DNA from: Silvimonas terrae
GTDB taxonomy: Bacteria; Pseudomonadota; Gammaproteobacteria; Burkholderiales; Chitinibacteraceae
Assembly (NCBI RefSeq): GCF_014202765.1
Contig: NZ_JACHHN010000001.1
Coordinates: 270,118-334,117, forward strand
Direction: 5' to 3'
DNA: 64,000 nucleotides
The notes beneath the pieces are model-generated. The model did not search any database. It saw nothing but the letters and a program-made list of their open reading frames with translations, and was not told the DNA's origin. Positions 56,249-64,000 of the stretch are shown here, piece after piece (positions within the stretch are counted from its first letter, which is position 1; every line of letters starts with the position of its first letter). The translations under genes and the position numbers were made by a program.

Positions 56249-56383
56249 CGTCATTCCGGCCTTGAGCCGGAATCCAGCCCGCCCACCGCAGGTGGGCTTG
56301 CCTTGGCAAACCGCGGAAAAACTATGGGCAGTGCCTTTGGCTCAGATTTTTACACCTGGATTCCGGCTTTCGCAGGAATGACG
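56249..56383 (-). repeat. REP-bounded ~135-bp dispersed element, copy 3 (inverted)
   Basis: On the minus strand it reads CGTCATTCCTGCGAAAGCCG, CCAGGTGTAA, AGGCACTGCC, GCCCACCTGCGGTGGGCGGG and TTCCGGCTCAAGGCCGGAAT, matching the copies at 7416 and 12076. It fills half of the hrpA to PAS-protein gap. Confidence 0.87.
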
Positions 56384-56451
56384 AGGTAGTGGTGTGCGGG
56401 ACGAGGTGGTGCGCATAAATCTGGCCCATCGCCCATCGCCCACCACACGTC

Positions 56452-57705
56452 TCAGTGCAACACCAGCAAGGTTCTGGTTTTTTCTTCCGTACCAATCTGC
56501 TGCACCCGGCAGGCGTGGGTTTTCTGGTCGCGGTGGTAAAGGAACTCCAGCGCCGTGCCAGGGCTGGATTCGGCCAGCAGTTGCTCGCTGTTGGCGGTAA
56601 TGGCTTCCAGCGGCCTGCCTAACAGGTCGGTCGGCGGCGTGTTCAGTCGCTCGCAGAAGGGGTTGTTTACAAATTCGATGATGCCTTTGCGCAGCAGCAT
56701 GAACGGCACGGGCAACGCATCGGCCACGCCTTCAGAGAGCGGGTCGGACGAAGCAATCAACGCTTCGGCTGCCTTGACATGGGTGATGTCGATGGCAATC
56801 GACAAGATATAGACATCGCCCTCGCGGACCAGCGGTTGTTTGGTGATATCAAACCAGTGAGTGCGACCATTGGGTAGTGTCCAGTGATCGACAATGCGCA
56901 CCGTCTCGCCATGCTCCAGCACTTCGGTGTCGCCCGTGGTAAACGGCATGGCTTGATCATGGGCGGCCAGGTGTGATTGCACCAGCAACTCATGCCCCAG
57001 CGTGGTTTGGGTGGCGCGGTTCACCAGCAAGAAGCGGCCATGCTTGTCGCGCACAAAAATCAGGTTGGGGCTGGAATCAATAATCTGATGGACAAACAAC
57101 TGCTGCTGGAAGAGGGCTTCTTCCGTGGCCTTCATTTGCGTGATATCCCGGATCACTGCCAGACATTCGCCCGGTGAGAGTGGAAGCAGGCGCGCTTCGA
57201 AAACATGCTGGCCGGATTCGTTGCCATTGCCCAGGCGGTATTCAAATTGTTGTTGCACCTGCGTGCTCTGCACAGAAATCAGCGCTTCCAGATACTGGCG
57301 CGACACGCGGGCGGGGAACAAGCCGGACAAGCGGCCATTGCCGTCGCAGGCAGAGGGGTGAAATTGCGCTGTGGCTTCGTTGAGCGAGGTGACCGTGCGG
57401 TTGGCGTAATCGATACGCCAAACCAGGTCGGGCAGGCAATGGGCGATGGGAATCGTGGCCACGTCGGTGCTGGCAGGTTCGGCTTCCAGTGCGACATCGA
57501 TGCGATGCGTCGGGCTGCGTGTGGCAAGCAGCGCCAGAGCGACGCTGCCGGCAACCAGCCAGGCTTCGATAAGCCACAAGGGTAAGCCAGGCGTGACACC
57601 GCCCCACGTGTGCAACGCGGCAATGCCGCCCACACTGACGATCAGGGCTACGGTGACAGACAGCGGGCGGGCGCGATTATCCAGAGTGCGTGAGGCAAGC
57701 GGCAT
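56452..57705 (-). CDS. Membrane protein with three PAS domains and no output domain
   Basis: A 417-residue protein. Two N-terminal hydrophobic helices (ALIVSVGGIAALHTW and WLIEAWLVAGSVALALLAT) suggest an inner-membrane anchor with a short periplasmic turn. Three PAS modules follow: HCLPDLVWRIDYANRTVTSL with the PAC end LSPGECLAVIRDITQMKATE; IIDSSPNLIFVRDKHGRFLL with ILSIAIDITHVKAAE; and ALPVPFMLLRKGIIEFVNNP. The chain stops soon after the third (TEEKTRTLLVLH). No kinase, GGDEF, EAL or HTH is attached, so it may signal through a separate partner. The ATG at 57705 is preferred. No partner gene is adjacent. Confidence 0.82.
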   Translation of the reverse strand: MPLASRTLDNRARPLSVTVALIVSVGGIAALHTWGGVTPGLPLWLIEAWLVAGSVALALLATRSPTHRIDVALEAEPASTDVATIPIAHCLPDLVWRIDYANRTVTSLNEATAQFHPSACDGNGRLSGLFPARVSRQYLEALISVQSTQVQQQFEYRLGNGNESGQHVFEARLLPLSPGECLAVIRDITQMKATEEALFQQQLFVHQIIDSSPNLIFVRDKHGRFLLVNRATQTTLGHELLVQSHLAAHDQAMPFTTGDTEVLEHGETVRIVDHWTLPNGRTHWFDITKQPLVREGDVYILSIAIDITHVKAAEALIASSDPLSEGVADALPVPFMLLRKGIIEFVNNPFCERLNTPPTDLLGRPLEAITANSEQLLAESSPGTALEFLYHRDQKTHACRVQQIGTEEKTRTLLVLH

Positions 57706-57733
57706 GGGCAAGGTCGGTGGACAATGTCTGACG

Positions 57734-57762
57734 AATTTGCGCTAGCAGCCGGGTCAGGTCAA
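57734..57762 (-). promoter_or_regulatory. Putative promoter of the triple-PAS gene
   Basis: On the minus strand TTGACC (57757-57762), a 17-base spacer and CAAATT (57734-57739). Confidence 0.4.
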
Positions 57763-57930
57763 GCAATCCATAGAATTAAAGCGACGGGCGTCGAAACTGG
57801 CCGCTGAGTGTTGCCGGATAGCCACGACATGTAGTCGGATTCTTACGCAAACGGAAAGAAATTTTGGTAAAAGCTGGATTGGATTCAGTACAGAACTACA
57901 GAAAAAACAAGGCTGCAACAAGAGTGTTGC

Positions 57931-58007
57931 TGGCGGAGCGGACGGGACTCGAACCCGCGACCCCCGGCGTGACAGGCCGGTATTCTAACCAACTGAACTA
58001 CCGCTCC
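57931..58007 (-). tRNA. tRNA-Asp (GTC)
   Basis: A 77-base gene including encoded CCA. The acceptor stem is GGAGCGG/CCGCTCC, the T-loop GGTTCGAGTCC, and the anticodon loop CCTGTCACG gives GTC. It lies nine bases downstream of tRNA-Val on the same strand, as one transcript. Confidence 0.97.
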
Positions 58008-58016
58008 GCAGCGGTT

Positions 58017-58092
58017 TGGTGGGTGATGACGGGATCGAACCGCCGACATTCTGCGTGTAAGGCAGACGCTCTACCATCTGAGCTAATCACCC
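58017..58092 (-). tRNA. tRNA-Val (TAC)
   Basis: A 76-base gene with encoded CCA. The acceptor stem is GGGTGAT/ATCACCC, the D-arm TAGCTCAGATGGTAGAGC, the anticodon loop CCTTACACG gives TAC, and the T-loop is GGTTCGATCCC. Confidence 0.97.
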
Positions 58093-58113
58093 GTGTCTCG
58101 TCGAGAGGTGCGC

Positions 58114-58142
58114 ATTTAACCATGCACCTTTTGGGCTGTCAA
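58114..58142 (-). promoter_or_regulatory. Promoter of the tRNA-Val/tRNA-Asp operon
   Basis: On the minus strand a consensus TTGACA (58137-58142), 17 bases, and TTAAAT (58114-58119), followed by a GCGC discriminator, the usual mark of stable-RNA promoters under stringent control. It lies 21 bases before the first tRNA. Confidence 0.75.
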
Positions 58143-58244
58143 ACACTTTTTTGAAGAGAAGTAGCAAAACCGTAAAAATCTCGCAATAAAGTGTCTCGCT
58201 CTGATGTGGAGGCCCAGCGCGTATAGTCATGCGCCTGCGGCATT

Positions 58245-58253
58245 TGGTATAAA
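58245..58253 (+). promoter_or_regulatory. Extended -10 promoter candidate of the gsp operon
   Basis: TGGTATAAA has an extended TGn element before TATAAA, about 44 bases before the gspC GTG. No good -35 box is present. Confidence 0.42.
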
Positions 58254-58296
58254 TTGCCCCAGTTCAAAACCAGAACATACATAGATAGTCGCTCCG

Positions 58297-59154
58297 GTGA
58301 AATTTTCAAAATTATCTGTAACAGACAAGTCTCGCTGGGTGGGTGTGCTGGACATCGTATTGGTGGTCGCGCTGGCCTGGGCTTGTGCCGGATTGTTCTG
58401 GCAGTTGTTCGCGCCGCATTCACCGCAAGTCCGGTTGATGCCTGCCGTAGAAGCACCGCGCAGCGCGCAGATGCAGTGGGCGGGTGCGCGTACATGGTTT
58501 GGCTCCGGCACGCAAGATGCAGGCGAGAGCGCCCTGTCGGCACAGCTGATTGCCGTGATTGCAGGCGGTGATAGTTATAGCGCCGCGATTTTTACCGGCC
58601 TGGATGCCTCCAGCCCGACCGCTGTGCGGGTAGGGCAGGACCTGCGGCCCGGTGTGAGGCTGGCGCGGGTGGAGCGGGATCATGTCGAGCTAGACGAACA
58701 TGGCCAGACTTCAAAACTGATGTTGCAAGGGGCCAGTGCCCCCGCTGCGGCAACGCCACCTGCTGGCGGGCCGGCAGTCGGCGCTGCGCCACCGCCGCCG
58801 CCGGCCGGGCAGGCCGGTGCGATTGGTGGTGCGATCAGTGAAGGGCCGTCCAGCACGCTTACCCGTGGTCAGCTCGCGGCAGCCATGCAAAGTGCCAATA
58901 TTTCAGACTGGGCCAAAGGCATCACCAGCGCAGCGGGTGGTGGCATCCAGATCGATAACCCGTCCCAGCAACCTTTTGCCGGCCCGCTGGGCTTGCAAAG
59001 CGGGGACGTACTCAAGAGTATCAATGGCGCCAACCTGACGCAAAACACCGATATTTCCTCCGTATATACCGCATTTAGCCAGCAGTCCCAGGTTCAGCTT
59101 GTGCTGCTCCGGCACGGCAGCCTGCTGCGAATGCATTACCAGATTCAGCCTTGA
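58297..59154 (+). CDS. gspC: Type II secretion protein GspC
   Basis: A 285-residue inner-membrane protein linking the T2SS platform to the secretin. A short cytoplasmic start and one helix (VLDIVLVVALAWACAGLFWQ) precede the homology region (ALSAQLIAVIAGGDSYSAAI), which binds GspD. A Pro/Ala/Gly-rich linker (about residues 145-180) leads to a C-terminal PDZ domain (LGLQSGDVLKSINGANLTQN). The start is GTG. It begins the gspC-gspD-gspE operon, nine bases before gspD. Confidence 0.93.
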   Translation: MKFSKLSVTDKSRWVGVLDIVLVVALAWACAGLFWQLFAPHSPQVRLMPAVEAPRSAQMQWAGARTWFGSGTQDAGESALSAQLIAVIAGGDSYSAAIFTGLDASSPTAVRVGQDLRPGVRLARVERDHVELDEHGQTSKLMLQGASAPAAATPPAGGPAVGAAPPPPPAGQAGAIGGAISEGPSSTLTRGQLAAAMQSANISDWAKGITSAAGGGIQIDNPSQQPFAGPLGLQSGDVLKSINGANLTQNTDISSVYTAFSQQSQVQLVLLRHGSLLRMHYQIQP

Positions 59155-59163
59155 CGGATTGCA

Positions 59164-61386
59164 ATGAAACCTCGTTTCCGCCCCCTACTGATTGCCTGTT
59201 TGCTTGCTAGCCAGTTGTTGCAGGCCGCTGATAACACCAATTCGGTGACGCTTAATTTCGTCAACGCCGATATTGAATCCACCATCAAGGCTGTCGGCCT
59301 GATCACTGGCAAGAACTTTGTGATCGACCCGCGCGTCAAGGGTACGGTCAATATCGTCTCGTCCGAGCCGGTAGCAAAAGATGCGGTTTATCCCATTCTC
59401 TTGTCCGCTTTGCGCCAGCAAGGCTTTACCGCGCTGGAGAGCAATGGCGTGGTCAAGGTCATGCCTGAGGCCGATGCCAAACAGAACTACAGCACCACCG
59501 GCCAGCGCGGCATGAAACTGTCTGGCGACAAGATCGTCACGCAGGTGTACCCGCTGCGGTATGAGTCGGCCACACAACTGGTGCCGATCTTGCGGCCACT
59601 GGTATCGCCCAACAATACGGTCGCAGCCTATCCGGCCGGTAATACGCTGGTGATTACCGATTACGCCGACAACGTGCGACGCCTGAACCGCATTATTGAA
59701 AGTATTGATCAGCCGGCCCAATCGGATATTTTCCCGATCCAGCTTAAATATGCGTCCGCGCTGGATGTCGCGCAGACGCTGGCACGTCTGATGCCGGAAA
59801 TCTCCATGCAGGGCGTGACACCCACTAATAACCCGGGTGAGGGGATTCACCGCAGTACCGTCGTGCCGGATGTGCGCAGCAATGCTTTGCTGGTGCGCTC
59901 TGAAAATCAGGCCACCGCGCAGCAGATCAAACGCATTGTGGATACGCTGGACCAGCCGGGCGCTGCGGGCGGCAATATCCATGTGGTCTATCTGCGCAAC
60001 GCAGAGGCCACCAAGCTGGCAGGCACGCTCAAGGGCATTTTGACCGGGCAGGATTCCGGCAACAGCAGCAACCAGTCCACCAGTCTGGCCTCATCGGCCA
60101 GCCTGAGCAGTAACAGCAGTTCTACCAGCAGCAGTGCGACCAGCAGTACCGGCTTGTCCGGCATGAGCGCCACCTCGCCGTCTTCTTCCAGCAACAGCAA
60201 TACCAGCAGCCAGCCCACCTCAACCAGCGTGCAAGTGGGTGGGGCCAATGTGCTGATTACGGCCGATCCGATGACCAATGCAATGGTCATCACCGCGCCG
60301 GACAACATTTATAACAATCTGCGCGACGTCATCGACAAACTCGATGCCCGCCGGGCGCAGGTGTATGTCGAAGCCATCATTGCGGAAGTCAACGCCTCCA
60401 AGCTCAATGAGTTGGGCGTGCAGTGGCAGTTGGGTCTGACTGGTTCGGGCACATCGGTGGTGGGGCTGTCTGGCCTGGCGGGTAGTATTGCCACGCTCAA
60501 CAACCCCATCTCCAGTATCTTGTCGGGGATTTCCACCGGCACGTTTACCAATGGCGCGCCCACCGGTTTTAACCTGGGCGTGGTCAATAGCTCTGCCACG
60601 GCTGGTGTCATTTTGTCGGCGCTGGAAAACACGGGCGATGCCAACGTGTTGTCTACACCAAACCTGGTGACGCTGGATAACGAAGAAGCCCGCATTCTGG
60701 TCGGCCAGAACATCCCGATCCTGACCGGGCAAACCGCCTCGACGGGTTCCAATACCAATCCGTTCAATACCTATACGCGCCAGGATATCGGTATCACCCT
60801 GGCGGTCCGGCCGCAGGTGTCGGAAGGCGGTTCGATCACCATGCAGGTGTACCAGGAAGTCTCCAGCATTGATACCACCGTGAACACCAACGGTGGTGGT
60901 ATTGCCACCAAGAAACGCACCATTGATTCCAAGGTGCTGGTCGATAACGGCCAGACCATTGTGCTGGGTGGCCTGCTGCAGGATTCATCGTCCAACGATA
61001 TGAACAAGGTGCCGATTCTGGGTGATATCCCGCTGATTGGCGGCCTGTTCCGTTATCAAAGCCGCAACTGGGCCAAGACGGATCTGATGGTGTTCCTGCG
61101 CCCGGTGATCCTGTACGACAGTAAAGATACCGACACGCTTTCGGTTGATCGCTATCAGTACCTGCGCCGTGTGCAGCAAGAATTCAATATGTCTGATGGT
61201 CCGGCTTTGCCGGCGGTGCCCAAGGCCGTGCTGCCTGAGCTGAAGACCACGCCAACCACGCCGTCCACCTCGCGTTATGGCGTGCAGGACTTGCGCGGTG
61301 CCGGCAACAAGACGCCGGAAGTTACGCAACCGGTGGCCCCGGCAGCCAGTACCCCGGCCGCTGATACGCAAGGTCAAACCAAGTGA
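59164..61386 (+). CDS. gspD: Type II secretion secretin GspD
   Basis: A 740-residue outer-membrane secretin. A signal peptide (to about residue 21) is followed by the N0 domain (VTLNFVNADIESTIKAVGLI) and N1-N3 domains. The N3 domain is interrupted by a long Ser/Thr/Asn-rich loop (about 298-356). The beta-barrel core carries VLSTPNLVTLDNEEARILVG and VPILGDIPLIGGLFRYQSR. The C-terminus is a Pro/Thr-rich tail. Fifteen or so subunits form the exit gate for folded exoproteins. The loop is low-complexity and may vary between strains. Confidence 0.96.
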   Translation: MKPRFRPLLIACLLASQLLQAADNTNSVTLNFVNADIESTIKAVGLITGKNFVIDPRVKGTVNIVSSEPVAKDAVYPILLSALRQQGFTALESNGVVKVMPEADAKQNYSTTGQRGMKLSGDKIVTQVYPLRYESATQLVPILRPLVSPNNTVAAYPAGNTLVITDYADNVRRLNRIIESIDQPAQSDIFPIQLKYASALDVAQTLARLMPEISMQGVTPTNNPGEGIHRSTVVPDVRSNALLVRSENQATAQQIKRIVDTLDQPGAAGGNIHVVYLRNAEATKLAGTLKGILTGQDSGNSSNQSTSLASSASLSSNSSSTSSSATSSTGLSGMSATSPSSSSNSNTSSQPTSTSVQVGGANVLITADPMTNAMVITAPDNIYNNLRDVIDKLDARRAQVYVEAIIAEVNASKLNELGVQWQLGLTGSGTSVVGLSGLAGSIATLNNPISSILSGISTGTFTNGAPTGFNLGVVNSSATAGVILSALENTGDANVLSTPNLVTLDNEEARILVGQNIPILTGQTASTGSNTNPFNTYTRQDIGITLAVRPQVSEGGSITMQVYQEVSSIDTTVNTNGGGIATKKRTIDSKVLVDNGQTIVLGGLLQDSSSNDMNKVPILGDIPLIGGLFRYQSRNWAKTDLMVFLRPVILYDSKDTDTLSVDRYQYLRRVQQEFNMSDGPALPAVPKAVLPELKTTPTTPSTSRYGVQDLRGAGNKTPEVTQPVAPAASTPAADTQGQTK

Positions 61387-62852
61387 GCGCACGGCTGGTT
61401 CCTTATCACTACGCCCGCGATTTTGGCGTGGTCGACACCGTACAGTATGAAGACTCGGTGCATGTGTTGATGCGCAAAGGGGCAGACCTTGCTGCGCTGA
61501 ACGAGTTGCGTCGCGTGGCTGGGCGCCCGCTGGATGTTGAACTGCTGGATCAGGAAGCCTATGAAGCGCGCCTGTCCGAACTGTTCAGCAACGCTGGCAG
61601 TGCCTCGTCCAGTGTGGCCGATGACCTGGAAGGCAGTCTGGATCTGTCGCGCCTGGCGCAAGAATTGCCGGAAATCGAAGACCTGCTGGAAACCGAAGAC
61701 GATGCGCCGATCATTCGCCTGATCAACGCCTTGTTGACCGAAGCGCTGCGGGAAAACGCCTCTGACTTGCATCTGGAGCCGTTTGAGACGCGTTCTGTGG
61801 TGCGTTTCCGGGTCGATGGCCAGTTGCGGGACATTCTGGAGCCCAAGCGCGCGCTGCACTCTGCGCTGGTGTCGCGGATCAAGGTGATGGCCGGGCTGGA
61901 TATTGCAGAAAAACGCCTGCCGCAAGATGGCCGCATCACCTTGCGGGTGGCGGGCCGCCCGGTGGACGTCCGGGTTTCCACCTTGCCGACCGGCCACGGC
62001 GAGCGCGCCGTGCTGCGTTTGCTGGATAAATCAGCCGGCCGCCTGAACCTGGAAAAACTGGGTATGGGTGGCGAAGTGCTGGTGCAATTGCAAGCCATGC
62101 TGAACGAACCGCACGGCATTGTGCTGGTTACGGGGCCGACCGGTTCGGGCAAGACCACCACGCTCTACGCCGCGCTCTCGCGCATGGATTCCAAAACCGC
62201 CAACATCATGACGGTTGAAGACCCGATCGAATACGATCTGGATGGCGTGGGTCAGACCCAAATCAACCCGCGTATCGATATGAGTTTTGCCCGCGCCCTG
62301 CGCGCCATTTTGCGGCAAGACCCGGACGTGATCATGATCGGCGAAATCCGTGACCTGGAAACCGCGCAGATTGCGGTGCAGGCCTCGCTCACCGGTCACC
62401 TGGTGCTGGCTACACTGCACACCAACGATGCCATTAGTGCGGTCACCCGTTTGACCGACATGGGCATTGAGCCCTTCTTGCTGGCGTCCTCCTTGCTGGG
62501 TGTTCTGGCGCAGCGGCTGGCGCGCAAACTGTGCCCGGCCTGCCGCCGCCTGGATGAGCCACAACCGGACGAGCTGGCTGCGTTTGGAGGTCTTGGCAAG
62601 CCGGTGCTGTATCGCCCGGTGGGATGTCCGGAATGTGGTGAGTCCGGCTATCGGGGCCGTACCGGCCTTTATGAGCTGCTCAAGGTCGATGAAACCCTGC
62701 GCGGCATGATCCACGCGCGGGTGCCAGAACAACAACTCAAGGAATATGCGTTGGCGCACGGTATGTCCACACTGCGTCAAGACGGCGTGCGCCGTGTGCA
62801 GCGTGGTGAAACGGCGCTGGAAGAAGTCTGGCGCGTCACGCGTGAGAGCTGA
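61383..62852 (+). CDS. gspE: Type II secretion ATPase GspE
   Basis: A 489-residue hexameric ATPase that powers pseudopilus assembly. An N-terminal N1E/N2E region precedes the RecA-like core with Walker A GPTGSGKT (251-258), Asp box TVEDPIEYDLDGVGQTQINP, Walker B DPDVIMIGEIRD and His box TGHLVLATLHTNDA. A CxxC-CxxC zinc module follows (CPAC...CPEC). The GTG start overlaps the gspD stop (GTGA), so the two are translationally coupled. A terminator follows, and gspF-gspN are not here. Confidence 0.96.
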   Translation: MSARLVPYHYARDFGVVDTVQYEDSVHVLMRKGADLAALNELRRVAGRPLDVELLDQEAYEARLSELFSNAGSASSSVADDLEGSLDLSRLAQELPEIEDLLETEDDAPIIRLINALLTEALRENASDLHLEPFETRSVVRFRVDGQLRDILEPKRALHSALVSRIKVMAGLDIAEKRLPQDGRITLRVAGRPVDVRVSTLPTGHGERAVLRLLDKSAGRLNLEKLGMGGEVLVQLQAMLNEPHGIVLVTGPTGSGKTTTLYAALSRMDSKTANIMTVEDPIEYDLDGVGQTQINPRIDMSFARALRAILRQDPDVIMIGEIRDLETAQIAVQASLTGHLVLATLHTNDAISAVTRLTDMGIEPFLLASSLLGVLAQRLARKLCPACRRLDEPQPDELAAFGGLGKPVLYRPVGCPECGESGYRGRTGLYELLKVDETLRGMIHARVPEQQLKEYALAHGMSTLRQDGVRRVQRGETALEEVWRVTRES

Positions 62853-62868
62853 TCCCCATCGTTGTTGA

Positions 62869-62896
62869 GAAAAAGGCCCATTTGGGCCTTTTTTTA
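62869..62896 (+). terminator. Intrinsic terminator of gspCDE
   Basis: AAAAAGGCCCA / TGGGCCTTTTTTT with a two-base loop, 17 bases after gspE. Confidence 0.93.
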
Positions 62897-63070
62897 TTCC
62901 TGTTCTTTGTGGGTGGGGCGGGGCATGTCTTGCGGCGTGCCCAGGTCTGCGCCTTGTGGCAGGGAACAGCGGCAAAGCGCAGGTTGGCCGTCTACCATAA
63001 GTCGTGAACCGGGTCATGCTGGTGTCACGAGTTTGCTGGCACCATGCGCCCACCGCATCTGGAGAGCACT

Positions 63071-63670
63071 ATGCGATTTCTGATTTCCCTCTCAGGCGTA
63101 CTGGCCTTGCTGGCCGGCATGCCAGCCTGTGCGCAAGACACAACCGCCGCCAGCCCGGTGGCCGCGCATGTCGAAAAGAACGGCGAAACGGTGACGCTGG
63201 AGAGCGAATTTACCGTGGCGGTATCGCGGGAGGTGGCCTGGCAGGTGCTGACTGACTTTGACCACATGACCAGCTATATACCCAACCTCAGCAGTAGCAA
63301 GATTCTGGAGCGCACGGAGACCACCATGAAGGTGGAGCAAAAGGGCGTGGTGCCGCTGGGGATCTTCCACACCTCTTACGATTCGATCCGGCAGATGGAA
63401 CTCAAGCCCATGACGGAAATCCGCGCTCATTCCGTTGGGGGAGATTCCGGCCCGCTCTCCAGTGTCAGTACCTTGTCCGAAAAGAACGGCCAGACCGTGG
63501 TAAGCTACCACGCCGAATGGACGCCGACCTCTAAACTGGTCGGCAGCCTGGGAACCGGTACTGCGCGTGACCAGTTGCTGCACCAGTTCACCGCCATGGA
63601 GCAGGAAATGCTGCGCCGGGCGCACAAGGCCAAAGCAGATGCCGCATCGGATGCCGCAGCCACGCATTGA
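63071..63670 (+). CDS. Secreted START/SRPBCC-domain protein (polyketide-cyclase/dehydrase-like)
   Basis: A 199-residue protein with a cleavable signal (MRFLISLSGVLALLAGMPAC region, possible cleavage after CAQ). The single SRPBCC fold shows LESEFTVAVSREVAWQVLTD and FDHMTSYIPNLSSSKILERT. A Cys at the signal end raises the possibility of a lipoprotein, but the lipobox is poor. The fold binds hydrophobic ligands; the role here is unknown. The ATG at 63071 follows GGAGAGCACT. It lies between the gsp operon and arnD, co-directional with both. Confidence 0.82.
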   Translation: MRFLISLSGVLALLAGMPACAQDTTAASPVAAHVEKNGETVTLESEFTVAVSREVAWQVLTDFDHMTSYIPNLSSSKILERTETTMKVEQKGVVPLGIFHTSYDSIRQMELKPMTEIRAHSVGGDSGPLSSVSTLSEKNGQTVVSYHAEWTPTSKLVGSLGTGTARDQLLHQFTAMEQEMLRRAHKAKADAASDAAATH

Positions 63671-63751
63671 TGGTTTTTTTTGCTTAGTCCATTCGCATCA
63701 TTCTGATCATTCTGATTCAACCCGTTTTGTTACCGAAGCCGTTCCAGATTT

Positions 63752-64000
63752 ATGCGATTGCTAGCGCTCAAAATTGATGTCGATACCTTCCGGGGCACGC
63801 GCGTGGGTGTACCGCGCCTTGTCGAGGCCCTGCAACGGCACAAGGCCAATGCCACTTTCCTGTGGAGTCTTGGCCCTGACCATACCGGCCGCGCCATCAA
63901 GCGCGTATTCCGCCCTGGTTTCATGAAAAAAGTGTCCCGCACCTCGGTGGTGGAACACTACGGCATCAAAACCCTGATGTACGGCACGCTGTTGCCAGGG
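63752..64000 (+). CDS. arnD: 4-deoxy-4-formamido-L-arabinose-phosphoundecaprenol deformylase ArnD (3'-truncated by window edge)
   Basis: Only the first 83 codons are present. MRLLALKIDVDTFRGTRVGV matches the polysaccharide-deacetylase start of ArnD, with the metal-binding Asp in IDVDTFRGT, and VPRLVEALQRHKANATFLWS, SLGPDHTGRAIKR and MYGTLLPG continue the match. ArnD deformylates undecaprenyl-phosphate-Ara4FN in the pathway that adds aminoarabinose to lipid A and gives polymyxin resistance. Other arn genes probably lie beyond the window. The preceding gene is 81 bases upstream. Confidence 0.93.
   Translation, partial: MRLLALKIDVDTFRGTRVGVPRLVEALQRHKANATFLWSLGPDHTGRAIKRVFRPGFMKKVSRTSVVEHYGIKTLMYGTLLPG

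Overview
The window looks like chromosomal DNA of a betaproteobacterium, most likely Neisseriales/Chitinibacteraceae-like. That placement is an inference from gene content (a peroxiredoxin-glutaredoxin fusion beside a dihydrolipoamide dehydrogenase-like gene, class I phaC-phaA, type II secretion genes, a 672-residue FadH, RdgC, a HiPIP) and not from a marker-gene phylogeny. It is dominated by ordinary core genes. No rRNA, CRISPR array, transposase or phage module is visible. Two tRNA genes (Asp, Val) are present.

Layout. 1-2802: 3'-truncated hybrid histidine kinase (7TM-DISM sensor, kinase, receiver, Hpt). 3092-5637: MpaB/rubber-oxygenase-like protein and, across a long repeat, a seven-helix protein resembling Pyr4/PaxB-type membrane terpene cyclases. 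5700-10427: rlmM, mscL, MazG-like pyrophosphohydrolase, ribA, leuA. 10666-18951 (minus strand): sugar-efflux MFS, aidB, small lipoprotein, LysR regulator, rsgA, fadH. 19403-25411: three-gene RND efflux operon (outer-membrane factor, adaptor, pump). 25782-29811: lipase-like hydrolase, Prx-Grx, Lpd-like reductase, a 67-residue unknown. 29933-36435: PBP1a, chemoreceptor, HiPIP plus isoprenylcysteine-methyltransferase-like pair, ZntB-like transporter. 36432-42599 (minus): Phd/VapC toxin-antitoxin pair with a near-perfect operator palindrome, GNAT acetyltransferase, MarR-OMF-EmrA-EmrB efflux operon. 42890-50319: rdgC, trxC, pbpG, phaC-phaA, sseA. 51133-57705 (minus): alginate-lyase-family protein, hrpA, a membrane triple-PAS protein. 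57931-58092: tRNAs. 58297-62852: gspC-gspD-gspE. 63071-64000: START-like secreted protein and the 5' part of arnD.

The functional themes are envelope and export (two tripartite pumps, PBP1a, PBP7, MscL, T2SS, lipid A modification), redox defence (Prx-Grx, Trx2, AidB) and carbon storage and lipid metabolism (PhaC/PhaA, FadH). Most transcription units are short and end in good intrinsic terminators, several of them bidirectional.

The least ordinary material is (i) the terpene-cyclase-like protein with both acidic residues of the fungal family conserved, next to an MpaB-like oxygenase, and (ii) several families of non-coding intergenic repeats: a roughly 400-470 bp mosaic element with a hexanucleotide array at one end, a 31-nt hairpin occurring five times, a roughly 135-bp REP-bounded element occurring three times, and a 200-bp tandem duplication that runs into the 3' end of a gene. 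I found no convincing wholly new multi-gene system; the candidates are given as graded findings.
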